A stretch of 8,558 bases of DNA from Bacillota bacterium (GTDB lineage: Bacteria > Bacillota > Negativicutes > Sporomusales > Sporomusaceae): the NCBI GenBank assembly GCA_023443285.1, contig JAEZVB010000063.1, forward strand, positions 1-8,558, written 5' to 3'. The notes below the pieces were generated by a model. That model was given only the letters and a program-made list of their open reading frames with translations, was not told where the DNA came from and did no database searches. Positions 1-5,687 of the stretch are shown here, in pieces. Position 1 is the first letter of the stretch. Every line of letters starts with the position of its first letter. Position numbers and translations under genes: made by a program.

Positions 1-640
1 GTCCCATAGCGGCGAGACGGGCGAAGTGCTAAGCATCCTGCCCATAATCCGGCGTATCGGCGCCAAGGTGATCGCCATGAGCGGCCGGGAAAACTCGACC
101 CTCGTCAGCAACGCCGACGGCTTTCTCGACGTGGCTGTCGAAAGGGAAGCCTGCCCGCTGGGCCTGGCGCCCACCGCCAGCACCACCGCATCCCTCGCCA
201 TGGGCGACGCCCTGGCGGTCGCGCTTCTCACTGCCCGCCGCTTCACCCCCGAAGACTTCGCCCTCTTCCACCCGGGCGGCTCGCTCGGGCGGCGCCTGCT
301 CCTCACCGTCGGGCAGGTTATGCACAGCGGCGAAGACAACCCGGTCACGCCGCTCGGCAGCACCGTCAAAGAAGCGCTGTTCGTCATCACCGCCAAGGGC
401 CTTGGCGTCACCTCGATCATCGACGGCGATGGACGCCTGCAGGGAATAATCACCGACGGCGACATTCGTCGCAGCCTCGAAAAGGGCTTAGACTTCCTCA
501 ACAAGCGGGTGGAGGAAATAATGACCCGCTCGCCGCGGACGATAACCGCCGACAGGTTGGCCGCCCAGGCGCTCAACAGGATGGAAAAGAACAAGCCGCG
601 CCCCATCACGGTGCTGCCGGTCGTCGACGGCGACCAGCGG
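1..640. other. High-GC segment ending inside kdsD
   Basis: Sampled 60-base lines in this segment are 62 to 73 percent GC by hand count, whereas sampled lines in kdsC are 33 to 53 percent. The sixteen kdsD codons before position 641 all end in G or C; the sixteen from 641 to the stop include only five that do. The change is abrupt, yet the reading frame and protein family match continue across it. Recombination with a high-GC relative or a chimeric assembly are both possible. Confidence 0.8.
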
Positions 641-691
641 GCAATTGGTATGATTCACCTTACTGACTTATTGCGTCAAGGAGTGGTATAA
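2..691 (+). CDS. kdsD: D-arabinose-5-phosphate isomerase KdsD, 5' end outside the window
   Basis: KdsD interconverts ribulose-5-phosphate and arabinose-5-phosphate, the first committed step toward Kdo, in the cytoplasm. The frame is open from the first complete codon, and the visible 229 residues begin with SHSGETGEVLSILP, the middle of the SIS sugar-isomerase domain, so roughly 100 N-terminal residues lie upstream; the GTG at 26 is internal and not a real start. Further family landmarks are EACPLGLAPTASTTA, MGDALAVALL and HPGGSLGRR. Two CBS domains follow (starting near VMHSGED and IMTRSPRT), ending in the typical DLLRQGVV. The stop overlaps the kdsC start by one base (TAATG). The gene is compositionally split: codons before position 641 almost all end in G or C, those after do not (see findings). 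The identification is firm, resting on recalled similarity to E. coli KdsD. Confidence 0.95.
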   Translation, partial: SHSGETGEVLSILPIIRRIGAKVIAMSGRENSTLVSNADGFLDVAVEREACPLGLAPTASTTASLAMGDALAVALLTARRFTPEDFALFHPGGSLGRRLLLTVGQVMHSGEDNPVTPLGSTVKEALFVITAKGLGVTSIIDGDGRLQGIITDGDIRRSLEKGLDFLNKRVEEIMTRSPRTITADRLAAQALNRMEKNKPRPITVLPVVDGDQRAIGMIHLTDLLRQGVV

Positions 692-1236
692 TGGATAATA
701 TCTGTTATGCCCAAAAGATTAAATTAATTATTTTTGACGTAGATGGTGTTCTGACTGAGGGTCACATTATTTTTGGTCAGGACGGTGAAGCGCTAAAAGC
801 CTTTCACTCTCAGGATGGCATGGGCATCTCATTAGCCCACAAGGCTGGCCTTAAGACAGCCATCATTACCGGTCGTGAAAGCCAAATCGTCCATCGTCGC
901 GCCACTGAACTGAAAATTGGTGATATACACCAAGGTGCGATAGATAAAGTTACCGCTTTACGCGAACTTATGCAAAAACATTCGTTAACCTTGGAACAGA
1001 TAGCCTATGTTGGCGATGACATTAATGATTTGCCTGTTATGGTACAGGTGGGACTACCCTGTGCGGTAGCCAATGCAGTATCGGAAGTTAAGGCAGTGGC
1101 AAAATATACATCTGCCCGCCAAGGCGGCAATGGCGCAGTCCGTGATATTCTCGAGTATATTTTGAAAGCGCAAAATGCCTGGGATGGTATTATTGCTGAG
1201 TATATGGACACACGCCGATTTTCTTTATCTCAGTAA
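691..1236 (+). CDS. kdsC: 3-deoxy-D-manno-octulosonate-8-phosphate phosphatase KdsC
   Basis: KdsC removes the phosphate from Kdo-8-phosphate to give free Kdo, in the cytoplasm. The 181-residue product has all the HAD phosphatase motifs of the short, cap-less KdsC group: FDVDGVL at 15-21 (nucleophile D16, acid/base D18), the motif II threonine in ITGRES at 59-64, a motif III lysine near K86, and GDDINDLP at 108-115. The C-terminal GGNGAVRD (145-152) is the usual KdsC tail motif. The length is normal for the family. The ATG at 691 has AAGGAG at 678-683 seven bases upstream and overlaps the kdsD stop by one base, implying translational coupling with kdsD. Base composition is that of the rest of the window, unlike most of kdsD. 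The related phosphatase of sialic-acid-type sugars is less likely given the kdsD neighbour. Confidence 0.95.
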   Translation: MDNICYAQKIKLIIFDVDGVLTEGHIIFGQDGEALKAFHSQDGMGISLAHKAGLKTAIITGRESQIVHRRATELKIGDIHQGAIDKVTALRELMQKHSLTLEQIAYVGDDINDLPVMVQVGLPCAVANAVSEVKAVAKYTSARQGGNGAVRDILEYILKAQNAWDGIIAEYMDTRRFSLSQ

Positions 1237-1252
1237 TCAACTTGAATTTTGC

Positions 1253-1259
1253 AAGGGGG
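1253..1259 (+). promoter_or_regulatory. Displaced Shine-Dalgarno sequence of the acyltransferase gene
   Basis: AAGGGGG, the same core as the ompM ribosome binding site, lies 129 bases before the likely acyltransferase ATG at 1389. Removing the 120-bp element at 1262-1381 together with one copy of the flanking GAA puts this sequence six bases before that ATG, an ideal distance. It therefore looks like the original ribosome binding site, now cut off by the insertion. This is inference from the reconstruction. Confidence 0.6.
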
Positions 1260-1261
1260 AA

Positions 1262-1381
1262 GGCTGTTTAGAAATGCTCATATGCTAGGCGCGATGAGGA
1301 CGTGACAGGAGTCGTACGCGGAAGTACGTCGGAGGGAATGCCCGCAAGAGTAACAACGCAGATGAGTGTTTATAAACAGCC
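1262..1381. repeat. 120-bp MITE-like element with inverted ends and GAA flanking repeat
   Basis: The element begins GGCTGTTTA (1262-1270) and ends with its exact reverse complement TAAACAGCC (1373-1381). Beyond these 9 bp the terminal complementarity continues imperfectly, with CTCAT at 1277-1281 facing ATGAG at 1362-1366. The direct repeat GAA at 1259-1261 and 1382-1384 resembles a 3-bp target duplication. A small internal hairpin pairs CGTAC (1313-1317) with GTACG (1324-1328). It encodes no transposase and is too short for one. One frame, from 1272 through the end of the element, is open and joins the acyltransferase frame. I believe similar sequences recur in Negativicutes and Clostridia genomes, but that is memory and unchecked; no second copy is in the window. 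Confidence 0.7.
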
Positions 1382-1388
1382 GAAGATC

Positions 1389-2270
1389 ATGTCGAATGAA
1401 TGGCAATACTATATGTGGAAAATTGCTAGCCGTTTCGTGTGTTTGCTGCCACGTTGTGCTATCCTGTCTTTTGGCAGGCTGTTAGGCCGCTTATATTACC
1501 GCATTGCTGCAAAGCAGCGCAAGCGCGCTCTAAAACAAATCCAGGAACGCCTTGGCTTATCGCCAGAAATGGCGGAGGCCACTATCCAGAGCTCTTTTAT
1601 CAAGCTGGCTCAGACTTTTCTGGAAGTGCTCTATATGCCTGCCTTGACCAAGGCAAAGCTCGAAGAATATGTTACCATCGAAAACAGGCATTACCTGACA
1701 GATGCGCTGGCTCAGCAAAAAGGTGTTGTTTTTTTAACTGGCCATCTGGGTAACTGGGAATGGTTCGGTGCCGCTCTGGCAATGGCGGGCTATCCGGTTG
1801 CCGATATTGTTAAACGTCAGCCTAATGACCAGCACACCCGGATCTTAAATGAATATCGACAGATGTTTGGTATTGAGGTATTTGCCAGCGGCACAGGAGA
1901 AGTGATTAGTGCTGCCAAGGCACTGAAGAAAGGCAAGCTGCTCGGCTTTTTTGCCGATGGCGATGCCGGCGACGACGGTATATTTGTTGATTTTTTTGGC
2001 AAGCCTGCCTCGACCCATCTGGGACCGGCGATATTTGCCCGCAAATTCAAGTCACCAATAGTACCCGGTTTTATTACCCGCAATCCAGACGGTTCGCATC
2101 GCATTGTGATGCAGCCGCCCCTTTACTTTGAAGACACCGGCAACCCTGAGGCCGATTTATATAACATGACGAAACGCATAACCAGAATTATTGAGTCCAT
2201 TATCACGACCTATCCGGATGAGTGGGTCTGGTTTAAAAAGCGCTGGAATACTGAGGTGAAGTCTCATTGA
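1389..2270 (+). CDS. lpxL: Lipid A biosynthesis (LpxL/HtrB-type) acyltransferase
   Basis: Inner-membrane enzyme that adds a secondary fatty acyl chain to a Kdo-lipid A precursor, by family. The 293-residue product starts with a hydrophobic segment rich in basic residues (CLLPRCAILSFGRLLGRLYY). It carries the catalytic HX4E motif as HLGNWEW (H119, E124), then FFADGDAGDDG and the substrate-side block FVDFFGKPASTHLGPA, and ends with DEWVWFKKRWN. Length is normal for the family. The frame is open upstream with possible starts at 1302 (GTG), 1338 and 1362, but these lie inside the inserted 120-bp element; 1389 begins where homologues should begin and gains a perfect AAGGGGG site if the element is removed. 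The 3' end overlaps the lptC start by four bases. The symbol is at family level: LpxL, LpxM or a related lysophospholipid acyltransferase cannot be told apart here. Confidence 0.88.
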   Translation: MSNEWQYYMWKIASRFVCLLPRCAILSFGRLLGRLYYRIAAKQRKRALKQIQERLGLSPEMAEATIQSSFIKLAQTFLEVLYMPALTKAKLEEYVTIENRHYLTDALAQQKGVVFLTGHLGNWEWFGAALAMAGYPVADIVKRQPNDQHTRILNEYRQMFGIEVFASGTGEVISAAKALKKGKLLGFFADGDAGDDGIFVDFFGKPASTHLGPAIFARKFKSPIVPGFITRNPDGSHRIVMQPPLYFEDTGNPEADLYNMTKRITRIIESIITTYPDEWVWFKKRWNTEVKSH

Positions 2271-2830
2271 ACAAAACGACATACCTAACCTTGACCTGTG
2301 CCGTATTGCTCATAATTGGCGGACTGTATTATTTCTTTCGGGAAGAACCGGGGACAACCGGTACTCCGGCAACCAAGCAGAATGTAGCACAAACAACAAC
2401 AGGCAACCTAACCTTTGCCGGATCTTCCATTATTGAAGAACAAAACGGTCAAAGGGTTTGGGAACTCAATGCCGAAAGTATTGAAGCCGATGCTGGCGGC
2501 AAGCTGGTTTATCTTAAAAAACTTAGTGGCACCTTCTATCAAGAAAAAGGCGGCAAAGTGCTAGTTACCGCCCAAGAAGGTATCCTTGATACCAAGACGC
2601 ATGATATTACCTTACAGGGTGACATGAAAGTTACCTCCAGTGATGGCGCAGTATTCACAGCACCCCTAGGGAAATATGCCGAACGAACCAAAATCTTTAC
2701 TGGCACAGGCGGTATAACTCTGACTCGTGGCAACACCGTCATTACCGGCGACAAAATTGATGCCGATACCAATATGGAGCAGGTAAAAGTGCAAGGTAAT
2801 GCCAAAGTAGTAACAGGAGGCAAGAACTGA
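2267..2830 (+). CDS. lptC: LPS export protein LptC
   Basis: LptC is the bitopic inner-membrane protein that receives LPS from the LptB/F/G transporter and passes it to LptA. The 187-residue product has one N-terminal membrane segment (about residues 5-24), a Thr/Gly-rich linker, then a periplasmic beta-jellyroll with the family-type WELNAESIEAD near residues 64-74 and regularly alternating beta strands (LVYLKKLSGTFY, ITLQGDMKVTSSDG). The start is TTG, supported by GAGGTGA at 2253-2259 seven bases upstream; it overlaps the acyltransferase stop as TTGA, suggesting coupled translation. The stop overlaps the lptA start as TGATG. Length resembles E. coli LptC. The function is well supported by order and neighbours, since sequence conservation in this family is weak. 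Confidence 0.9.
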   Translation: MNKTTYLTLTCAVLLIIGGLYYFFREEPGTTGTPATKQNVAQTTTGNLTFAGSSIIEEQNGQRVWELNAESIEADAGGKLVYLKKLSGTFYQEKGGKVLVTAQEGILDTKTHDITLQGDMKVTSSDGAVFTAPLGKYAERTKIFTGTGGITLTRGNTVITGDKIDADTNMEQVKVQGNAKVVTGGKN

Positions 2831-3651
2831 TGATGAAAAATGAAAAACGAGATTGCCTTAATGTTGTTCGCAATGACAGGTCACTATTCCAGTCATTGCG
2901 AGAAGCGGCAGCGACGTGGCAATCTCATTCCCGGCGAATATTACTTGCTGTTGTTTTAGTGGTAAGTGCTACAAGCTTATACGCTGTGGCTGCGCCGCAG
3001 TCCCAGGACAAAACACCGGTTGAACTGCTAGCCGACACCATCGATTATGATGCTAAAAAAGGCATTATCATCGCTAGCGGCACTGTGCGAATAACCCAGG
3101 GACAGGCCGTAATAACAGGCGCTCAAGCTGAATACAATACCAAGACCCAGGAAGGTCGGATTACCGGCGGCGTTAAAGCAGTCAACCAGGATGCTACCCT
3201 GACAGCGGCTGAGGTACAGACCTACAAAAGCAATACTTATTTAGTCGCCCTTGGTGACGCGGTACTTATTAAAGGGGAAAACCGCCTAACCGGGCCGCGG
3301 GTTGAATATTTTGCAGATACGCAATATGCCCTGGTTCCTCAATCCGGCCAAATTGAGATGCCGGATGGCACCATGACAGCCGACAAAATTGAAGCCTTTT
3401 TACCGGAAAATAGCGCAACAGGTACTGGAAATGTACACATGGTAAGCCCGGTACGAAAGTTGGACGCTACCTCCAATACGGCTACCTATTATGGAGAACC
3501 TAAAGGCCAGAGTAAAGTCATCTTAAACGGCAATGCCCGTGCTATTCAGGATGGCAATGTCCTGACAGGCGAAACGCTAACCATGCGCCTAGACGAAAAG
3601 GCGATGGATTCGCAGGGCGGCCGCAGTAAGTTAGTCATTACTCCGAAATAA
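2830..3651 (+). CDS. lptA: LPS transport periplasmic protein LptA (OstA-like), with repeat-extended N-terminus
   Basis: LptA forms the periplasmic beta-jellyroll bridge carrying LPS from LptC to the outer-membrane translocon. The 273-residue product has AGGAGG at 2815-2820, nine bases before the ATG. The mature part begins after YAVAA (residues 51-55) with PVELLADTIDYDAKKGIIIASG, an OstA-type opening, followed by repeated short beta strands; at about 218 residues it is longer than E. coli LptA. The N-terminus is odd. Residues 7-32 are encoded by an in-frame palindromic repeat (2849-2926). Removing it leaves MMKNEK joined to HSRRILLAVVLVVSATSL, a textbook signal peptide. With the insert, the hydrophobic core starts only at about residue 37, giving an unusually long polar n-region. 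No good alternative start lies between the repeat and the hydrophobic core. Confidence 0.9.
   Translation: MMKNEKRDCLNVVRNDRSLFQSLREAAATWQSHSRRILLAVVLVVSATSLYAVAAPQSQDKTPVELLADTIDYDAKKGIIIASGTVRITQGQAVITGAQAEYNTKTQEGRITGGVKAVNQDATLTAAEVQTYKSNTYLVALGDAVLIKGENRLTGPRVEYFADTQYALVPQSGQIEMPDGTMTADKIEAFLPENSATGTGNVHMVSPVRKLDATSNTATYYGEPKGQSKVILNGNARAIQDGNVLTGETLTMRLDEKAMDSQGGRSKLVITPK
2849..2926. repeat. Palindromic repeat, copy A, inside the lptA coding sequence
   Basis: An imperfect inverted repeat of 78 bases. The left arm is 2849-2877 and the right arm 2892-2926, with a 14-base centre. GAGATTGCC pairs with GGCAATCTC at the outer ends, and TCGCAATGAC with GTCATTGCGA at the inner ends. The right arm matches that of copy B (4504-4538) at 32 of 35 positions. 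Its length is a multiple of three and it contains no stop in the lptA frame, so it adds 26 codons without breaking the gene. Repeats with this core (GTCATTGCGAGGAGCG) are, to my knowledge, scattered in several unrelated bacterial genomes. Confidence 0.85.
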
Positions 3652-3694
3652 ATAGCCATCACGAATCTAATACAGAGCAAGGATGTTACGAGAT

Positions 3695-4414
3695 ATGTAT
3701 ATCGAAACACGAGATTTAATTAAAACCTATAAAAACCGTAATGTGGTTAACGGTGTCAGCCTCCGTGTCGATCAGGGTCAAATTGTCGGCCTGTTAGGCG
3801 CAAACGGTGCAGGCAAGACAACTACGTTCTACATGATTGTCGGCCTAGAACGCCCTAATAGCGGCAAAATATATATTAATAACGAGGACATTACTGAATT
3901 GCCCATGTACCAGCGGTCTCGCTATGGAATCGGCTATTTACCGCAGGAGGCTTCGATATTTCGTAAAATGACAGTAGAAGACAATCTGATGTCCATCCTG
4001 GAAACTACCAGCCTTACACTGGCTGAGCGTCAGGATAAAATGAACAGTCTGCTGGAAGAATTCCATGTAATACATGTCCGTGAGCGTAAGGGCTCTGAAC
4101 TGTCAGGAGGCGAACGCCGCAGGGTAGAAATTGCCAGGGCGCTGTCAACTGATCCTAAGTTCATCTTGCTGGACGAGCCTTTTGCCGGTGTAGACCCCAT
4201 TGCCGTGTCTGATATCCAAAATATCATTGCCTATCTCAAAGAACGCGGCATTGGTGTGCTCATCACTGACCATAATGTTCGAGAAACCCTGACTATTGTC
4301 GATAATGCCTATATATTAAATGAAGGACAAATCCTCATTAGCGGTGACAGCGATACCATTGCCAATAGCGAAATAGCGAGGAAATACTACTTAGGTCAAA
4401 ACTTTACACTATAA
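3695..4414 (+). CDS. lptB: LPS export ABC transporter ATP-binding protein LptB
   Basis: Cytoplasmic ATPase that powers LPS extraction by the LptF/LptG permease. The product of about 239 residues contains Walker A GANGAGKTT (K41), the Q-loop region GIGYLPQEASIFRKMTVEDN, the signature LSGGERRRVEIARAL, Walker B FILLDEPFAGVDP and the H-loop ITDHNVRETL. YLPQEASIF and LDEPFAGVDPI are near-identical to E. coli LptB, so the match is to LptB rather than a generic ABC ATPase. I place the start at the ATG at 3695 (MYIETRDLIKTYK), which aligns with the usual N-terminus; AAGGA at 3679-3683 lies 11 bases upstream. The in-frame ATG at 3683 overlaps that site and would add only four residues. The 43-base gap from lptA shows nothing notable. 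Confidence 0.96.
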   Translation: MYIETRDLIKTYKNRNVVNGVSLRVDQGQIVGLLGANGAGKTTTFYMIVGLERPNSGKIYINNEDITELPMYQRSRYGIGYLPQEASIFRKMTVEDNLMSILETTSLTLAERQDKMNSLLEEFHVIHVRERKGSELSGGERRRVEIARALSTDPKFILLDEPFAGVDPIAVSDIQNIIAYLKERGIGVLITDHNVRETLTIVDNAYILNEGQILISGDSDTIANSEIARKYYLGQNFTL

Positions 4415-4418
4415 AAGC

Positions 4419-4538
4419 GAAATTGCCTCGCAGTGCTCGCAATGACAGTATTCTACCGGGAGCAAGTGAGAATGCTTTATGGTGTTTGCAAAGCGGGGAC
4501 ACGGTCATTGCGAGGAGCGATAGCGACGTGGCAATCTC
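4419..4538. repeat. Palindromic repeat, copy B, between lptB and the permease gene
   Basis: Left arm 4419-4446 (opening GAAATTGCC, closing CTCGCAATGAC) and right arm 4504-4538 (GTCATTGCGAGGAGCG to GGCAATCTC) form an imperfect inverted repeat around a 57-base centre. The right arm is 32 of 35 identical to that of copy A in lptA. It starts five bases after the lptB stop and fills most of the 169-base intergenic gap. The long centre may be a later insertion or a different subtype. A run of six T lies 13 bases past the right arm, too far for a classical terminator. Confidence 0.85.
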
Positions 4539-4583
4539 ACTTCCGATTCGTTTTTTCTGAACTACAACATGTAGGAGAATCTA

Positions 4584-5672
4584 ATGCGTATACTTGACAA
4601 ATATATTCTCAAAGAAATGGTGGGGCCATTCCTCTTCGGCGTAGCGGCTTTTTCAAGCCTATTCATTGGCACAAGTACGCTTTTTAAGTTAACTCAATAT
4701 ATAACGAAATATGGTGCGTCAGTATGGTCTGTAGCTAAGTTATTTGTCTGCAGCTTACCTAGCATTATTGTGATAACCTTTCCCATGGCTATGCTGCTGG
4801 CTTCACTCCTGACCTTTGGGCGTTTATCAAGTGGTAGTGAAATAACAGCAATGAAATCTGGGGGTCAGAGTTTTGCCCGTCTGTCTGTTCCTGTGCTGAT
4901 CGCCGCTTTTTTTGTTAGTATAATGGCTGCGGTGATTAATGAAGCCTTGGTACCGGCAGCTAGCACTGCATATAACAATATTGTGCGCTATGAAATTGAA
5001 AAAAATACCCAACCCAAATCGCATGAACACATTATTATCAGAAACATTATTCAAGGGGAAATGGAACGCCTAACCTATGCGCGAAATTTTGTCGAGGGAA
5101 CAAATACCATGAATAAAGTAGCCGTGCAGCAGTTTGCGGAGGGACGGCTTGTGCGGATGGAAAATGCCGAAAAGGCTGTGTGGCAGAATGACAAATGGCA
5201 AATGTATAATGGTACTATTACAGAGCTATCCTCTGAAGGACGAGTCGAGCGCACTTTTAAATTTACTGAACGGGTACTGCCAATAGAGAAAAATCCAACA
5301 AGTATAATTGTTGAACAAAAAGATGCTGAGGATATGTCGATACGGGAACTCCTGCAGACTATTGCCGTACTCAAACGGGAATATGTGAAAACCAGTGTCT
5401 ACGAAGTAGAACTGCATCAGCGGCTTTCGACACCCTTGGCTAGTTTAGTTTTTGCTATGATTGGTACGCCGCTCGGGTTGGCGCCAAATCGTTCAAATTC
5501 CTCAATTGGTCTTGGCCTGAGTATGATTATTATCCTTATCTACTATACGTTGCTGACCATATCGACAGCAATGGGACAAGGCGGCGCTGTGCAGCCGTTT
5601 GTAGCCGCCTGGATACCTAACATAGTAGGTATACTGGCAGGCATATATTTAGTATACAAAGCCTCACGCTAG
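4584..5672 (+). CDS. LptF/LptG family LPS export permease (YjgP/YjgQ)
   Basis: Inner-membrane permease that, with LptB, lifts LPS out of the membrane toward LptC. The 362-residue protein has the family layout: membrane segments near residues 14-34, 52-76 and 100-122, a periplasmic beta domain (about 125-265), then segments near 283-299, 305-328 and 338-358. The cytoplasmic stretch SSGSEITAMKSGG (82-94) matches the coupling-helix region that contacts LptB, and HQRLSTPLASLVFAMIGTPLG is typical of segment 4. The ATG has TAGGAG six bases upstream. Length is normal for LptF or LptG. Only one permease gene is present here, whereas E. coli uses an LptF/LptG pair; the partner may lie elsewhere or this protein may form a homodimer. 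I cannot assign it to F or G. Confidence 0.93.
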   Translation: MRILDKYILKEMVGPFLFGVAAFSSLFIGTSTLFKLTQYITKYGASVWSVAKLFVCSLPSIIVITFPMAMLLASLLTFGRLSSGSEITAMKSGGQSFARLSVPVLIAAFFVSIMAAVINEALVPAASTAYNNIVRYEIEKNTQPKSHEHIIIRNIIQGEMERLTYARNFVEGTNTMNKVAVQQFAEGRLVRMENAEKAVWQNDKWQMYNGTITELSSEGRVERTFKFTERVLPIEKNPTSIIVEQKDAEDMSIRELLQTIAVLKREYVKTSVYEVELHQRLSTPLASLVFAMIGTPLGLAPNRSNSSIGLGLSMIIILIYYTLLTISTAMGQGGAVQPFVAAWIPNIVGILAGIYLVYKASR

Positions 5673-5687
5673 AAGGGAGGGAATAGC

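Noticed and set aside
26..28. GTG at 26 as the kdsD start
   Set aside because: The frame is open to the window edge and the residues before it (SHSGETGE) already match the SIS domain, so the gene begins upstream.
29..325. Minus-strand reading frame opposite kdsD
   Set aside because: Typical antisense open frame in high-GC DNA; the + strand has clear KdsD homology.
1302..1388. N-terminal extension of the acyltransferase from the GTG at 1302
   Set aside because: These codons lie inside the 120-bp element and encode low-complexity, non-family sequence; TGAGGA sits only one base before the GTG, too close to serve as a ribosome binding site. Start placed at 1389.
4504..4565. Copy B plus the following T-run as an intrinsic terminator after lptB
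   Set aside because: The run of six T begins 13 bases after the stem, too far for a classical terminator, and the downstream permease belongs to the same pathway.
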